This document shows positions 40,713 to 48,422 of a stretch of DNA of 64,000 nucleotides, piece by piece; the first letter of the stretch is position 1, and every line of letters begins with the position of its first letter. The notes beneath the pieces are model-generated. The model searched no databases. It saw only the letters and a list, made by a program, of their open reading frames with translations, and was not told the DNA's origin. The position numbers and the translations under genes are program-made. This DNA is from JBOZRQ01 sp050789255. Lineage in GTDB: Bacteria > Bacillota > Sulfobacillia > Symbiobacteriales > Symbiobacteriaceae. The stretch spans positions 1 through 64,000 of the forward strand of contig JBOZRQ010000014.1 in assembly GCA_050789255.1 (NCBI GenBank), written 5' to 3'.

Positions 40713-41300
40713 TTGTTCATTGGCGGACACCTTATCAAGCGATTTGACGGCTTCCGTCGCCTCTGCCGTCATGCGGCCGGCGAGTTCAACCATCCCTTGA
40801 GCATGCCCGACGACGACCTGCTCCTGGCCAACCGGGTACTGGCTGCCCTCGGCGGCCCGCCGGCCAAGCCCGAGGTCCGTGGCAGGTTCGAGGGTGACGG
40901 TCTGGCGCTGATGCTGCTGTTCCTGCTGACCCAGGAGATTCCGTGCCGCGTCGGCATGCTCGGCGGGGCAGAGGAGACCCTGGGACGGCTCAAGGGCCTG
41001 ATTCACCTCTTCGGGCACGCCGCCTACCCCCTGCTCTCCGGGCAGTCTGCGTTGCCGTTCCAGGACGTGGTGAAGGAGCTGGGGCCGGGCGGTGCGGTGC
41101 TGAGGCCGCTGGTCCGCTACGACCAGGACGGCGAGCCCATGGAGATCGAGCTCAGCGGCAGCGCCGGCGCCCTGCGTACCGGCAGCGACGGCGGCCCCTA
41201 CACCCTGGCCGTGCTGAACGGCAACAGCCCTGGTCCGGCGCCGCTGGGCTCCGCGGCTGAGGGCGGAATGCACCCCACCGTGTTGATTCTGGGACAGTAA
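40713..41300 (+). CDS. Hypothetical protein, 195 aa
   Basis: Not recognised. TTG at 40713 gives MFIGGHLIKRF; a ribosome site is weak (GGAAGAG), so the start is uncertain. The protein is soluble with a hydrophobic helix LALMLLFLLTQEIPCRVGMLGG near residue 70. The C-terminus is Gly/Ser-rich. It follows the TPR-like gene by 63 bp, and the two may share a transcript ending at the terminator 41305-41339. Confidence 0.7.
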   Translation: MFIGGHLIKRFDGFRRLCRHAAGEFNHPLSMPDDDLLLANRVLAALGGPPAKPEVRGRFEGDGLALMLLFLLTQEIPCRVGMLGGAEETLGRLKGLIHLFGHAAYPLLSGQSALPFQDVVKELGPGGAVLRPLVRYDQDGEPMEIELSGSAGALRTGSDGGPYTLAVLNGNSPGPAPLGSAAEGGMHPTVLILGQ

Positions 41301-41304
41301 TCGA

Positions 41305-41340
41305 AAAGAGGCGGCCCTCCTTGCGAGGTCCGCCTCTTTA
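41305..41340. terminator. Bidirectional terminator
   Basis: AAAGAGGCGG pairs with CCGCCTCTTT (41305-41314, 41330-41339), with an inner CCTC/GAGG core. Runs of T lie at both ends. It separates the 195-aa gene from the convergent mug. Confidence 0.88.
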
Positions 41341-41877
41341 GATTTCCTGGACGAGTGCCTTCAGTTGTCGGTACAAATCGAGCTTTACCTGGAGCGGCTC
41401 CCGGCTGCGCCCGCTTGGGCTGGCGGCTACGAAGTCGATGACCCCAGGCACCACCGAGTCGGGCTGGCGCCCATAGACGACCTGCTTACGCCCGCTGACG
41501 GCGCCGTAGACCCCCTTGCCGTTGTAGCAGGCCACGCGGGGCCGGTAGGCGGTGAGCTTGGCCAGCAGCGCCTCCCGCCCCTCCCGCAGCTCCCAGCCGG
41601 AGAGATCTCCACTGGACTTACTGGGCCGCTCCACCACGTCCGTCATGCCGTAGCCGAGGCCGAGCATGCTCGCATCCTCCTCCGGGGCGAGCCGGCGCTC
41701 GGTGAGGCCGCTCTGCCAGAGCAGCCACCAGAACCGGTTGCCCGGGTAAGCATAGTAGTGGCCCAGTTGGGCGGAGCGCTCGCCCGGGTTGAACCCGATG
41801 AAGACCACCTTGAGCCCGGGCGCCAACATTTCGGGCAGGGGCGGCAGGTTCAACTCCCCCCGTAGGTCCCGCTCCAT
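41338..41877 (-). CDS. mug: G/U mismatch-specific DNA glycosylase
   Basis: 179 residues from the ATG at 41877, which overlaps the previous stop as ATGA and has AGGAGG upstream. GLKVVFIGFNPGERSAQLGHYYAYPGNRFWWLLWQSGLTERRLAPEED is the Mug signature with the catalytic Asn in GFNPG. GMTDVVERPS and the later FVAASPSGRS loop also match. It removes uracil or thymine opposite G. It is translationally coupled to the YkgJ-type gene. Confidence 0.94.
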   Translation of the reverse strand: MERDLRGELNLPPLPEMLAPGLKVVFIGFNPGERSAQLGHYYAYPGNRFWWLLWQSGLTERRLAPEEDASMLGLGYGMTDVVERPSKSSGDLSGWELREGREALLAKLTAYRPRVACYNGKGVYGAVSGRKQVVYGRQPDSVVPGVIDFVAASPSGRSREPLQVKLDLYRQLKALVQEI

Positions 41878-42431
41878 CAGGACTCCTCCTCGCCCGTCAC
41901 CAGCGGGTACTGATCCAGCGTTCGAACCTGCTCGGAGACCCACCTCACGTGGTCCAGCATCTCCGGGTCTTCCATCAGAATCAGCCAGGCTTCCCGGGCC
42001 GCCGTGACAAACTCGGGCAGGAGCTCGGTCAGCTGATACCGCTCGGTCAGCGGGCATACGCCCATGGCCCATGGGCTATATCGCATGACCAGGTCCCCGT
42101 CCTCTTGCAGGAAGGGCACCAGCGGGTAGGTCCGGCACTCGAAGGGCCGCTTCTCACGCTGACAGAGCTTGGTGCACTGCATAAACGGGATCTGCCGGTG
42201 CTTCCCCCAACTGGGGGCGAAGTCATACTCATCGGTCCGATGGAACTGCCAGTTGATCCAATCCTCCGTGCCGTCAAACAGGGGCAGTTCGCCGGGGATC
42301 AGGTAGACCCCTACCCCCGGCTCGAAGTCCGTGCAGCACTTATGCCCGCAGAGCGTACCGCAGTCGAACGCCAGCGGCGTCACCTTCGCCAGCACCGCCC
42401 GGGCCTTCTCGATCAACTCCGTGTTCGCCAT
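41877..42431 (-). CDS. YkgJ-type cysteine-cluster protein
   Basis: 184 residues. CGTLCGHKCCTDF near residues 24-33 and CTKLCQREKRPFECRTYPL near 86-104 are the conserved cysteine clusters of YkgJ proteins. These probably bind zinc or an iron-sulfur centre. The function is unknown. It is followed by mug with a 3-base overlap (stop to start), hinting at coupled expression. Confidence 0.88.
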   Translation of the reverse strand: MANTELIEKARAVLAKVTPLAFDCGTLCGHKCCTDFEPGVGVYLIPGELPLFDGTEDWINWQFHRTDEYDFAPSWGKHRQIPFMQCTKLCQREKRPFECRTYPLVPFLQEDGDLVMRYSPWAMGVCPLTERYQLTELLPEFVTAAREAWLILMEDPEMLDHVRWVSEQVRTLDQYPLVTGEEES

Positions 42432-42458
42432 TGGGTCACGCCCTTTTGAGACAGTTTG

Positions 42459-42621
42459 TCGCCGCGGATTTGCGGATTACGCCGATTTTCGGAAATAATA
42501 CACGCGGATGACCCAGCTATTTCACCGGGTCATATATTTAAATATTGCCCTGGCCAGACGATCAGGCTTAGTAATCCGCGATTGTGGTCAGAAATCTGCG
42601 TACTCCGTACATCCGCGGCGA
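42459..42621. repeat. Palindromic dispersed repeat, copy A (MITE-like)
   Basis: Ends are a perfect 11-bp inverted repeat: TCGCCGCGGAT (42459-42469) and ATCCGCGGCGA (42611-42621). Inside, AATCCGCGATTGTGGTCAGA near the right end matches the copy at 50804-50964 in inverted orientation. ATGACC and ATATATT segments are also shared. About 163 bp and AT-rich in the middle. No ORF. It lies between lysA and the YkgJ-type gene. Confidence 0.85.
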
Positions 42622-42634
42622 AATAATGCCCGAA

Positions 42635-42670
42635 AGGCCGGACGTGCTTAAGTGGGCACGACCGGCCTGG
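42635..42670 (-). terminator. Intrinsic terminator after lysA
   Basis: AGGCCGG-A-CGTGC pairs with GCACG-A-CCGGCCT (42635-42668). The minus-strand tail is only TTTCGGG, so it is moderate. Confidence 0.65.
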
Positions 42671-42686
42671 TTCGATTTGCGAAGAG

Positions 42687-44021
42687 TTAGCGGCTAACCT
42701 TGGCCAGGAGCCGGTCGGGGACGAGGTCGTAGGCGGCCATCTCCTCGAAGGTCTCGCGGCGCACCACCAGGTCGGCCTGGCCGTTCGCCACGAAGACCAC
42801 GGCGGGCTTGCTGAAGCGGTTGTAGTGCGAGGCCATGGAGTAGTTGTAGGCGCCGGTGGTGAAGACCGCCAGCAGGTCGCCGGTGGCGACGTCGTTGGCC
42901 ACGTTGGCGTCGATGATCAGCTTGTCGCCGGACTCGCAGTAGCGACCGGCAACGGTGACCACCTTATCATGCGGGCTGTTCAGCTTATTGGCAACGGCGC
43001 ACTCGTAGACAGCCTGGTAGAGGGCCGGGCGGATGTTGTCACCCATGCCGCCGTCCACCGAGATGTAGGTGCGGACCCCGGGAATCTCCTTGATGGTGCC
43101 GATGGTATACAGGGTGGTGCCGGCCTCGCCGACGATGGAGCGGCCCGGCTCGACAATCAGCCTCGGCAGCTCAAGGCCGAACTCCTCACACTTGGCGCGG
43201 ACCACGTCGGTCATGGTCTTGATCAACACGTCAGGGGTGGTCGGGGTGTCCTCGTCGGTATAGCGGACGCCCAGCCCGCCGCCCAGGTTCAGCTCCCGGG
43301 TGACGAAGCCGGTCTCAGCCTTCACCTGCGCCACGAACTTCAGCATGACGCCGGCCGCAACCCGGTAACCCTCCAGGTCGAAGATCTGGGAGCCAATGTG
43401 GCAGTGCAGGCCCGCCAGCTCCACGTGCGGCAGCGCCAGAGCCCGCTTCACAGCCTCCATGGCAGCGCCGGTCTCAATGGGGATGCCGAACTTGGAGTCC
43501 AGCTGGCCCGTGCTGATGTAGTGGTGCGTGTGGGCAGAGACGCCGGGGGTCAGGCGGAAGAAGATCTTCGGGGTGATGCCGACCTTCCAGGCCACCTGGT
43601 TGAGCAGCTCGAGCTCGTGCAGGGAGTCGACAATAATGCGGCCCACGCCCGACTTCAGGGCGAGCTCCATCTCCTCCACGGTCTTGTTGTTGCCGTGGAA
43701 GTAGGTGCGGCTCATGGGGTAGCCGGCCTTCAGGGCCGTGGCGATCTCGCCGCCGGAGACCACATCGAGAGACATGGATTCCTGCTCGATGAGGGCGACC
43801 ATGGCGGTGCAGAGGAACGCCTTGGAGGCGTAGGCCACCTCCGCGTTGGGATAGTATTCCTTAAAGGCATTAATATAGCTGCGGCAGTTCTGGCGAATCA
43901 GGGCCTCGTCCATGATGTAGAGCGGGGTGCCAAACTCGCGGGCGAGGCTGGTGACCTCAACGCCGCCGATCGTCAGCTGACCATGCTCGCTCTTTGACGC
44001 CGTGCCGTAATAGTGCTTCAT
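42687..44021 (-). CDS. lysA: Diaminopimelate decarboxylase
   Basis: 444 residues, starting MKHYYGTASKSEHGQLTIGGV. The PLP-lysine is in EVAYASKAFL (Lys67). HCHIGSQIFD, GGGLGVRY, EPGRSIVG and the late RRETFEEM also fit. It makes lysine from meso-diaminopimelate. A consensus-like promoter is at 44074-44101. GGGAGG is about 12 bases before the ATG. In Bacillus lysA also lies beside spoVA genes. Confidence 0.97.
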   Translation of the reverse strand: MKHYYGTASKSEHGQLTIGGVEVTSLAREFGTPLYIMDEALIRQNCRSYINAFKEYYPNAEVAYASKAFLCTAMVALIEQESMSLDVVSGGEIATALKAGYPMSRTYFHGNNKTVEEMELALKSGVGRIIVDSLHELELLNQVAWKVGITPKIFFRLTPGVSAHTHHYISTGQLDSKFGIPIETGAAMEAVKRALALPHVELAGLHCHIGSQIFDLEGYRVAAGVMLKFVAQVKAETGFVTRELNLGGGLGVRYTDEDTPTTPDVLIKTMTDVVRAKCEEFGLELPRLIVEPGRSIVGEAGTTLYTIGTIKEIPGVRTYISVDGGMGDNIRPALYQAVYECAVANKLNSPHDKVVTVAGRYCESGDKLIIDANVANDVATGDLLAVFTTGAYNYSMASHYNRFSKPAVVFVANGQADLVVRRETFEEMAAYDLVPDRLLAKVSR

Positions 44022-44073
44022 CTTTGGCGGCTGCCTCCCGATCACAGTACATTATGTGGCTACACAGGACTAC

Positions 44074-44101
44074 ACTATCACCCCTGTCTTAACGTTGTCA
44101 A
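44074..44101 (-). promoter_or_regulatory. Sigma-A promoter of lysA
   Basis: TTGACA (44101-44096) and GATAGT (44079-44074) with a 16-base spacer. The -35 is perfect and the -10 is weak. Confidence 0.65.
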
Positions 44102-44112
44102 CGCGCCAACAA

Positions 44113-44138
44113 CCCGGCCAATCTAGAATTTGGCCGGG
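44113..44138 (-). terminator. Terminator-like hairpin after spoVAE
   Basis: CCCGGCCAA (44113-44121) pairs with TTGGCCGGG (44130-44138), followed by TTGTTGG on the minus strand. Confidence 0.6.
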
Positions 44139-44154
44139 GCCAAGCAGACCAATT

Positions 44155-44766
44155 CTATGGATGTATCGTTGGCTCACTTACCCCATCGGGCAACTGCGGC
44201 GGGCATCCTATAGTCCGGCACACCACCTCCATAATGGCCTTCACCGTTACCGCACAACCCTCTTTCAGGCAATCGGCTCCATCCATTTTCCCGGGGTCAC
44301 CAATGCCGACAACCACCGGGAGGTCAATGTTGGTCAGCACGTCGACGGTGTCGCCCTGGAGGGTCCGCCGGTGGGCGTCGGGGAATCCGTTCTTGTCGAC
44401 GGGACCGTCAATGACGCGACCGTCGCGCGTAACCGACACATCGACGCGCGTGCCGTGGGCCCTGCGGGTGTTCGAGGCCACGGCGATCGCACCGAGCACT
44501 TTGATATCCTCATGTGCGCAAATATAGGCCAGGGCACTCTCGCCGGGGCCCCGCCCGGGGTTGCCCTTGTCATCGACCATGACGAGCACGGGGTCGTAGG
44601 CAGCAAGCTTGATCAGCTCCACCAGGTCGGGCCCCGACAGCGGGGTGGGGTTTCCCGCCGATGCCGAGATGCACCGCATGCCCAGCCGGGTGGCAGCCAT
44701 TTCGACCGCCCGTCGGGCGACCTTGTCCCCGTCGGTGATGAGGATGACGCGCACCGGTGGCTTCAC
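44155..44766 (-). CDS. spoVAE: Stage V sporulation protein AE (SpoVAEA type)
   Basis: 203 residues from the GTG at 44766 (GGGGAGGTG upstream), the same length as Bacillus SpoVAEA. RVILITDGDKVARRAVEMAATRLGMRCISASAGNPTPLSGPDLVELIK, then YDPVLVMVDDKGNPGRGPGESALAYICAHEDIKVLGAIAVASNT and the later VVVGIGDPGKMDGADC match. It is a cytosolic-type partner of the SpoVA channel for dipicolinic acid. The rest of the spoVA operon is not in this window, so the gene appears orphaned beside sigF. Confidence 0.95.
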   Translation of the reverse strand: MKPPVRVILITDGDKVARRAVEMAATRLGMRCISASAGNPTPLSGPDLVELIKLAAYDPVLVMVDDKGNPGRGPGESALAYICAHEDIKVLGAIAVASNTRRAHGTRVDVSVTRDGRVIDGPVDKNGFPDAHRRTLQGDTVDVLTNIDLPVVVGIGDPGKMDGADCLKEGCAVTVKAIMEVVCRTIGCPPQLPDGVSEPTIHP

Positions 44767-44817
44767 GGACTGCACCTCCCCGGGGTTTGCGTTTGATTGC
44801 CAGGGCCGCCGGGCCAA

Positions 44818-45000
44818 TCAGTCCTGAACACGGTCAGGCCCCTGGTCCGGCGATGGGAGCGAGTCTTGCAGCTGCATGGAGATGCCGGCAGGCATCTCCG
44901 GCGCCGGGGTGATGGGACGGCCCTCCCACAAGGGGCGTGAGGGCGGGGTCAGCTTAGCGGTTGATGGGCGCCCGAGTGCATAGATCTGAAACGTTCGCAC
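44818..45000 (-). CDS. Possible small protein, 60 aa
   Basis: An open frame from the GTG at 45000 has GGGGGGAG about six bases upstream and ends 51 bases before spoVAE. The sequence begins RTFQIYALGRPSTAKLTPPSRPLWEGRP and is Pro-rich. Not recognised. Position between sigF and spoVAE, and a ribosome site, make it plausible; composition alone would not. Confidence 0.42.
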   Translation of the reverse strand: MRTFQIYALGRPSTAKLTPPSRPLWEGRPITPAPEMPAGISMQLQDSLPSPDQGPDRVQD

Positions 45001-45020
45001 GGCGAACTCCCCCCTGCGGA

Positions 45021-45105
45021 TGGAAAACCGGAGGCCACCCGGGGAGCACAAGCGTCCCGCCTACCGAGCCGCGGAGACGGGGTCTTGTGCCCGGAGGGCC
45101 TCCGG
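45021..45105 (-). terminator. Long hairpin terminator after sigF
   Basis: CCGGAGGCC (45028-45036) pairs with GGCCTCCGG (45097-45105), and GCACAAG (45046-45052) with CTTGTGC (45084-45090), with a CCGG/CCGG pair between. The loop itself can form CCCG/CGGG. On the minus strand it is followed by TTTTCC. The stem is unusually long for an intrinsic terminator. Confidence 0.65.
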
Positions 45106-45164
45106 CAGACCTTTGCAGGTCTTAAGGCTAGCATTCGCTGCAGTTTGAGGAGTTATGCGCACGC

Positions 45165-45929
45165 TCAACTGGCGGTCATGTTGGCGCGAATCTGTTCCAG
45201 CGCCCGGCGCTCGAGCCGGGAGACCTGCACCTGGCTGCAGCCTAGAATGGCAGCGACCTCGGTTTGGGTTTTGTCGCGGAAGAAGCGCAGCATAATGACC
45301 CGCTGCTCGCGTTCCCCCAGGCGGGAGAGCCCTTCACGCAAGGCGACGCGATCAATCCAGCTTCCCTCGCGGCTGGAGTCGTGGCTGGCCAACTGGTCGA
45401 GCAGGTAGATGGGGTCGCCGTCGCTCTCGTGGACGGTTTGGTGGATCGAGGAGGGCGCCCGTGCCCCGTCCAGCGCTTCGACGACATCTTCCGGAGTGAC
45501 GCCCAGTTCGGTGGCGATTTCGGCGATGGTGGGGTCGTGGCCGCGTTCCGCGGCGAGCCTTTCTCGGGCTCGGCGGGCCTGGGCAGCGAGTTGCTTTAAG
45601 CTGCGGCTTACCCGGAGCGGGCCGTCATCGCGCAGGTGCCGGCGGATTTCACCCAAAATGAGCGGCACGGCGTAGGTGCTAAAGCGCACGTCATAGGAGA
45701 GGTCGAACCTGTCGACCGCTTTAAGCAGGCCAATGCACCCTAGTTGAAAGAGATCCTCGGGGTCGGCGGTGGCGGAGACGAACCGAGATGCCAGGCTTCG
45801 CACCAGCCGGAGGTTCGCCTCCACCAGCCTGTCGCGGGCCGTTTTGTCCCCCGTTTGCGCCCTGGCCACCAGGTCGCGGACTACCTGGTCGGGCCAGCCA
45901 CGCTCCTCCAGAAGGCTTTCGTCGGGCAT
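45165..45929 (-). CDS. sigF: Forespore sigma factor F
   Basis: 254 residues. Region 2 (ARDRLVEANLRLVRSLASRF...DLFQLGCIGLLKAVDRFDLSYDVRFSTYAVPLILGEIRRHLRDD) and regions 3 and 4 (GEREQRVIMLRFFRDKTQTEVAAILGCSQVQVSRLERRALEQIR) fit SigF. It drives early forespore genes and is held inactive by SpoIIAB. It follows spoIIAB by seven bases in the classic spoIIA order. Confidence 0.97.
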   Translation of the reverse strand: MPDESLLEERGWPDQVVRDLVARAQTGDKTARDRLVEANLRLVRSLASRFVSATADPEDLFQLGCIGLLKAVDRFDLSYDVRFSTYAVPLILGEIRRHLRDDGPLRVSRSLKQLAAQARRARERLAAERGHDPTIAEIATELGVTPEDVVEALDGARAPSSIHQTVHESDGDPIYLLDQLASHDSSREGSWIDRVALREGLSRLGEREQRVIMLRFFRDKTQTEVAAILGCSQVQVSRLERRALEQIRANMTAS

Positions 45930-45936
45930 GACAGCG

Positions 45937-46386
45937 CTAGTTCGCGGTGGCCCGGGCCATGTTTCGAGAACCGGCCCGCTTGGTCATGATGACGCGGGTG
46001 CCGCGGCCCGGCGCCGACTCCACGTGCAGGGAGTCCATGTGGGATTCCATGAAGCAGAAGCCCAGGCCCATGCGGTCCGGATCGGACGAGACCGCCGGCT
46101 GCATGGCCAGCTCCACGTTCTCAATGCCCTTCCCCTGGTCGGCCACGATGATTTCCAGGACGCCGCCCCGGACTTCCGCCTCCAGCCGCACCGTACGGGA
46201 CGGGTCGCTGCCGTACCCGTGGATAATGGCGTTGGTGACAGCCTCGGAGACGGCCAGCTTCACCTCGTCGACCTCGGCGACGGTGAAATCGGCCTGGGCT
46301 GCGAGCATGGCGCTGATGAGGCGAGCCACCCCCACGTTTTCGGGAATGGAGGCCAGTTCGAGCGCCACCCGGTTCCGTTCAACCAT
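45937..46386 (-). CDS. spoIIAB: Anti-sigma-F factor / kinase
   Basis: 149 residues. The N-box DEVKLAVSEAVTNAIIHGY and the G1 box ADQGKGIENVELAMQP, then MGLGFCFMESHMD, are the GHKL ATP-binding motifs of SpoIIAB. It binds SigF and phosphorylates SpoIIAA. ATG at 46386 follows GAGGGAGGGAG, 14 bases after the spoIIAA stop. Confidence 0.97.
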   Translation of the reverse strand: MVERNRVALELASIPENVGVARLISAMLAAQADFTVAEVDEVKLAVSEAVTNAIIHGYGSDPSRTVRLEAEVRGGVLEIIVADQGKGIENVELAMQPAVSSDPDRMGLGFCFMESHMDSLHVESAPGRGTRVIMTKRAGSRNMARATAN

Positions 46387-46400
46387 GATGCTCCCTCCCT

Positions 46401-46736
46401 CTACCCTGCGGATAACGCTTCCCGTTCGGAACCAAACTCTTCCATGGTGCGGAAGATGCCGGACAGCTCGAGGGTGGGCCGGATGGCACCGGCCGGGCGG
46501 ATGACGCCCATGCGCCCGCCTGACTGCTGAATGCGCCGGAAACGCCCCAGCAGGGCGCCCAGAAACGAGCTGTCCAGAAAGGTGACTCGCTCAAGGTTGA
46601 CGTACAGGTTCCTGGCCTTGCGGCGGTCGAGCAGGTCGTCCACCAGGGCCTTGAACTCGGCGGCGGCGACCAGGTCCAGCTCCCCTTCAAGGCGCACCAC
46701 CAGGTTCTGGCCGATGTGCTGCGCTTCCATTGCCAC
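46401..46736 (-). CDS. spoIIAA: Anti-anti-sigma factor
   Basis: 111 residues from the GTG at 46736, with GGGGGAGGGG six bases upstream. The STAS motif VTFLDSSFLGALLGRFR has the phosphorylatable Ser at about 56-57. ELDLVAAAEFKALVDDLL precedes it. It releases SigF when dephosphorylated. Upstream frames to 46877 lack a ribosome site. It has its own promoter region (46842-46872), separate from dacF. Confidence 0.96.
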   Translation of the reverse strand: MAMEAQHIGQNLVVRLEGELDLVAAAEFKALVDDLLDRRKARNLYVNLERVTFLDSSFLGALLGRFRRIQQSGGRMGVIRPAGAIRPTLELSGIFRTMEEFGSEREALSAG

Positions 46737-46841
46737 TAGGGTCCCCTCCCCCGCGGGAACCGCTTTTCCCGCGTTTTCTAGGCTCGTGGAGCCTCCTCGC
46801 CGGGATGATTTTCGGTCAGGTCGCAGGTAAAACCTCCCATA

Positions 46842-46872
46842 ATTTCCGCAAACAGTTCTCCAATCTTCGACA
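46842..46872 (-). promoter_or_regulatory. Possible Spo0A box and sigma-H-like promoter of spoIIA
   Basis: A perfect TGTCGAA Spo0A core is at 46872-46866 on the minus strand. Downstream are GGAGAAC (46861-46855) and GAAAT (46846-46842), which weakly resemble sigma-H -35 and -10 boxes, though the spacing is short. In Bacillus spoIIA has this arrangement. Confidence 0.45.
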
Positions 46873-46903
46873 GACAACGGCGGGCGGCCCCATCTCGCGC
46901 AAA

Positions 46904-46931
46904 CCGGCCCCCGGGTTTCCCCGAGGGCCGG
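46904..46931 (-). terminator. Intrinsic terminator after dacF
   Basis: CCGGCCC (46904-46910) pairs with GGGCCGG (46925-46931), with inner CCGGG-type pairing, followed by TTTGCG on the minus strand. Confidence 0.7.
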
Positions 46932-46941
46932 CTGACTCCGA

Positions 46942-48252
46942 TTATTTGATGGTGAAGACCCGCTTCATGTGGTAGATGACGGACTGCCAGAGGTTCGCCT
47001 TGCCCACGGGCTTGGCCGCCACCAGGTCGACCCGGCCGATCTCCTTGCCGTTCAAGGTGGCCACCATGTGCCCGATCACCTGCCCGGCATCCACCGGCGC
47101 CTCTACCCGCCCCTTCAGGTGCAGCTCGGTCTTGACCTTGTTCTGCTCTCCCTTGGCAACGCTTACGCCGAAGAGATCCCGGGGCACCACGTCGACGGTG
47201 GTCTCCTGTCCACGGGCGACACGGACGGTCCCGAGCGGCTTGCCCCTGGGCGCCAGCTCCACCGAGGTGTAGTTGGAGAATCCGTAGTCCAGGAGCTTGG
47301 CGGCCTCGGCGTTGCGGGTCTTCCAGGTTTCGGCGCCCATGATCACCGAGATCATGCGCACGTTGCTGCGCACGGCCGTGGCAGCCAGGCAGTATCCTGC
47401 GGCCTCGGTCCAGCCGGTCTTCAGGCCGTCGGCGCCGTTGTACCAGGTCAGCAGCTTGTTGTTGTTCCAAAGGCGGAAGGTCGGGCCATTCTTGCGCCAT
47501 GGCACCTTCAGGTCGGAGCCATAGATCGAGGTCAGCTTCATCAGCTCGGGGTAGTTGTTGGCAGCATAGCGGCTCATCATGGCGATGTCGTGGGCGCTGG
47601 TGAAATGGCCCTCCGCAGAGAGCCCGGTCGGGTTCTTGAACTGGGTGTCGTGCATGCCCAGCTCCTTGGCCTTGGCGTTCATCGCCTGAACGAAGGCCTC
47701 CACCGACCCGGAGACGTGCTCGGCGACCGCCACCGCGGCGTCGTTGGCCGAACCGACCGCAACGGACTCCAGCAGCTCGCCCAGGGTGAAGGTCTCGCCG
47801 GCGTCGGCAAAGATGATGGTGCCGACCTGGTCGGCCGCCTCCTGCGAGATCAGCACCTTGTCTTGCGGGTGGACCTTCTGGTCGCGGATGGCGTCAAAGG
47901 CGACGATCAGGGTCATCACCTTCGTGACGGAGGCCGGGTTGCGCCGTTCGTGGGCGTTCTTCTCGTAGAGGATCCGCCCGCTCCTGGCCTCCATGAGGAC
48001 GGCCGAGGGTGACTGGATGGTGATCGGGGCCTCCTTGGTCGTCCCCGTATTCCCCTTCGCCGGTGCGCTGGTCACCGGAGGGGCGGCCGGCGCCGTAGCC
48101 GGTACGGTTGGCTGTTCGCCAGTGTACGCACCGTCCTCCATGTGCATCGACGGCGTGAAGCGGGCGTTGTCGGCGAAGGTCTGAGCAGGTGCGGCCAACA
48201 GCAGCGCCGCCGCCCCCAGCGCCGCCAGGCGGCGCATGCTGATCCGTTGCAT
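46942..48252 (-). CDS. dacF: D-alanyl-D-alanine carboxypeptidase (DacF-like)
   Basis: 436 residues from the ATG at 48252 (GGGAGGA upstream). A signal peptide (RRLAALGAAALLLAAPAQTFA) is followed by a Pro/Thr/Ala linker. The penicillin-binding domain has NPASVTKVMTL (Ser108, Lys111), VGSANDAAVAVAEHVSG (SxN) and GLKTGWTEAAGYC (KTG). A C-terminal PBP5-like beta domain ends in an amphipathic helix (QSVIYHMKRVF). It trims peptidoglycan stem peptides, in Bacillus during spore cortex assembly. It precedes spoIIAA as in Bacillus. Confidence 0.94.
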   Translation of the reverse strand: MQRISMRRLAALGAAALLLAAPAQTFADNARFTPSMHMEDGAYTGEQPTVPATAPAAPPVTSAPAKGNTGTTKEAPITIQSPSAVLMEARSGRILYEKNAHERRNPASVTKVMTLIVAFDAIRDQKVHPQDKVLISQEAADQVGTIIFADAGETFTLGELLESVAVGSANDAAVAVAEHVSGSVEAFVQAMNAKAKELGMHDTQFKNPTGLSAEGHFTSAHDIAMMSRYAANNYPELMKLTSIYGSDLKVPWRKNGPTFRLWNNNKLLTWYNGADGLKTGWTEAAGYCLAATAVRSNVRMISVIMGAETWKTRNAEAAKLLDYGFSNYTSVELAPRGKPLGTVRVARGQETTVDVVPRDLFGVSVAKGEQNKVKTELHLKGRVEAPVDAGQVIGHMVATLNGKEIGRVDLVAAKPVGKANLWQSVIYHMKRVFTIK

Positions 48253-48422
48253 GGCTAGCGTTCCTCCCGTGTCTTTCAACATCTGGTTAGCGCTAGCATT
48301 CCCCGGATCGACATCTGCCCTATCCGGCTCCAGGAAAAAATCTTCGCTGGCGGGGTTCCGGTGCGCAGGGCTATGCGTCATAATCGTGAAAGTGGATCAA
48401 CCGGAACTAGGAGTGGATTTGG

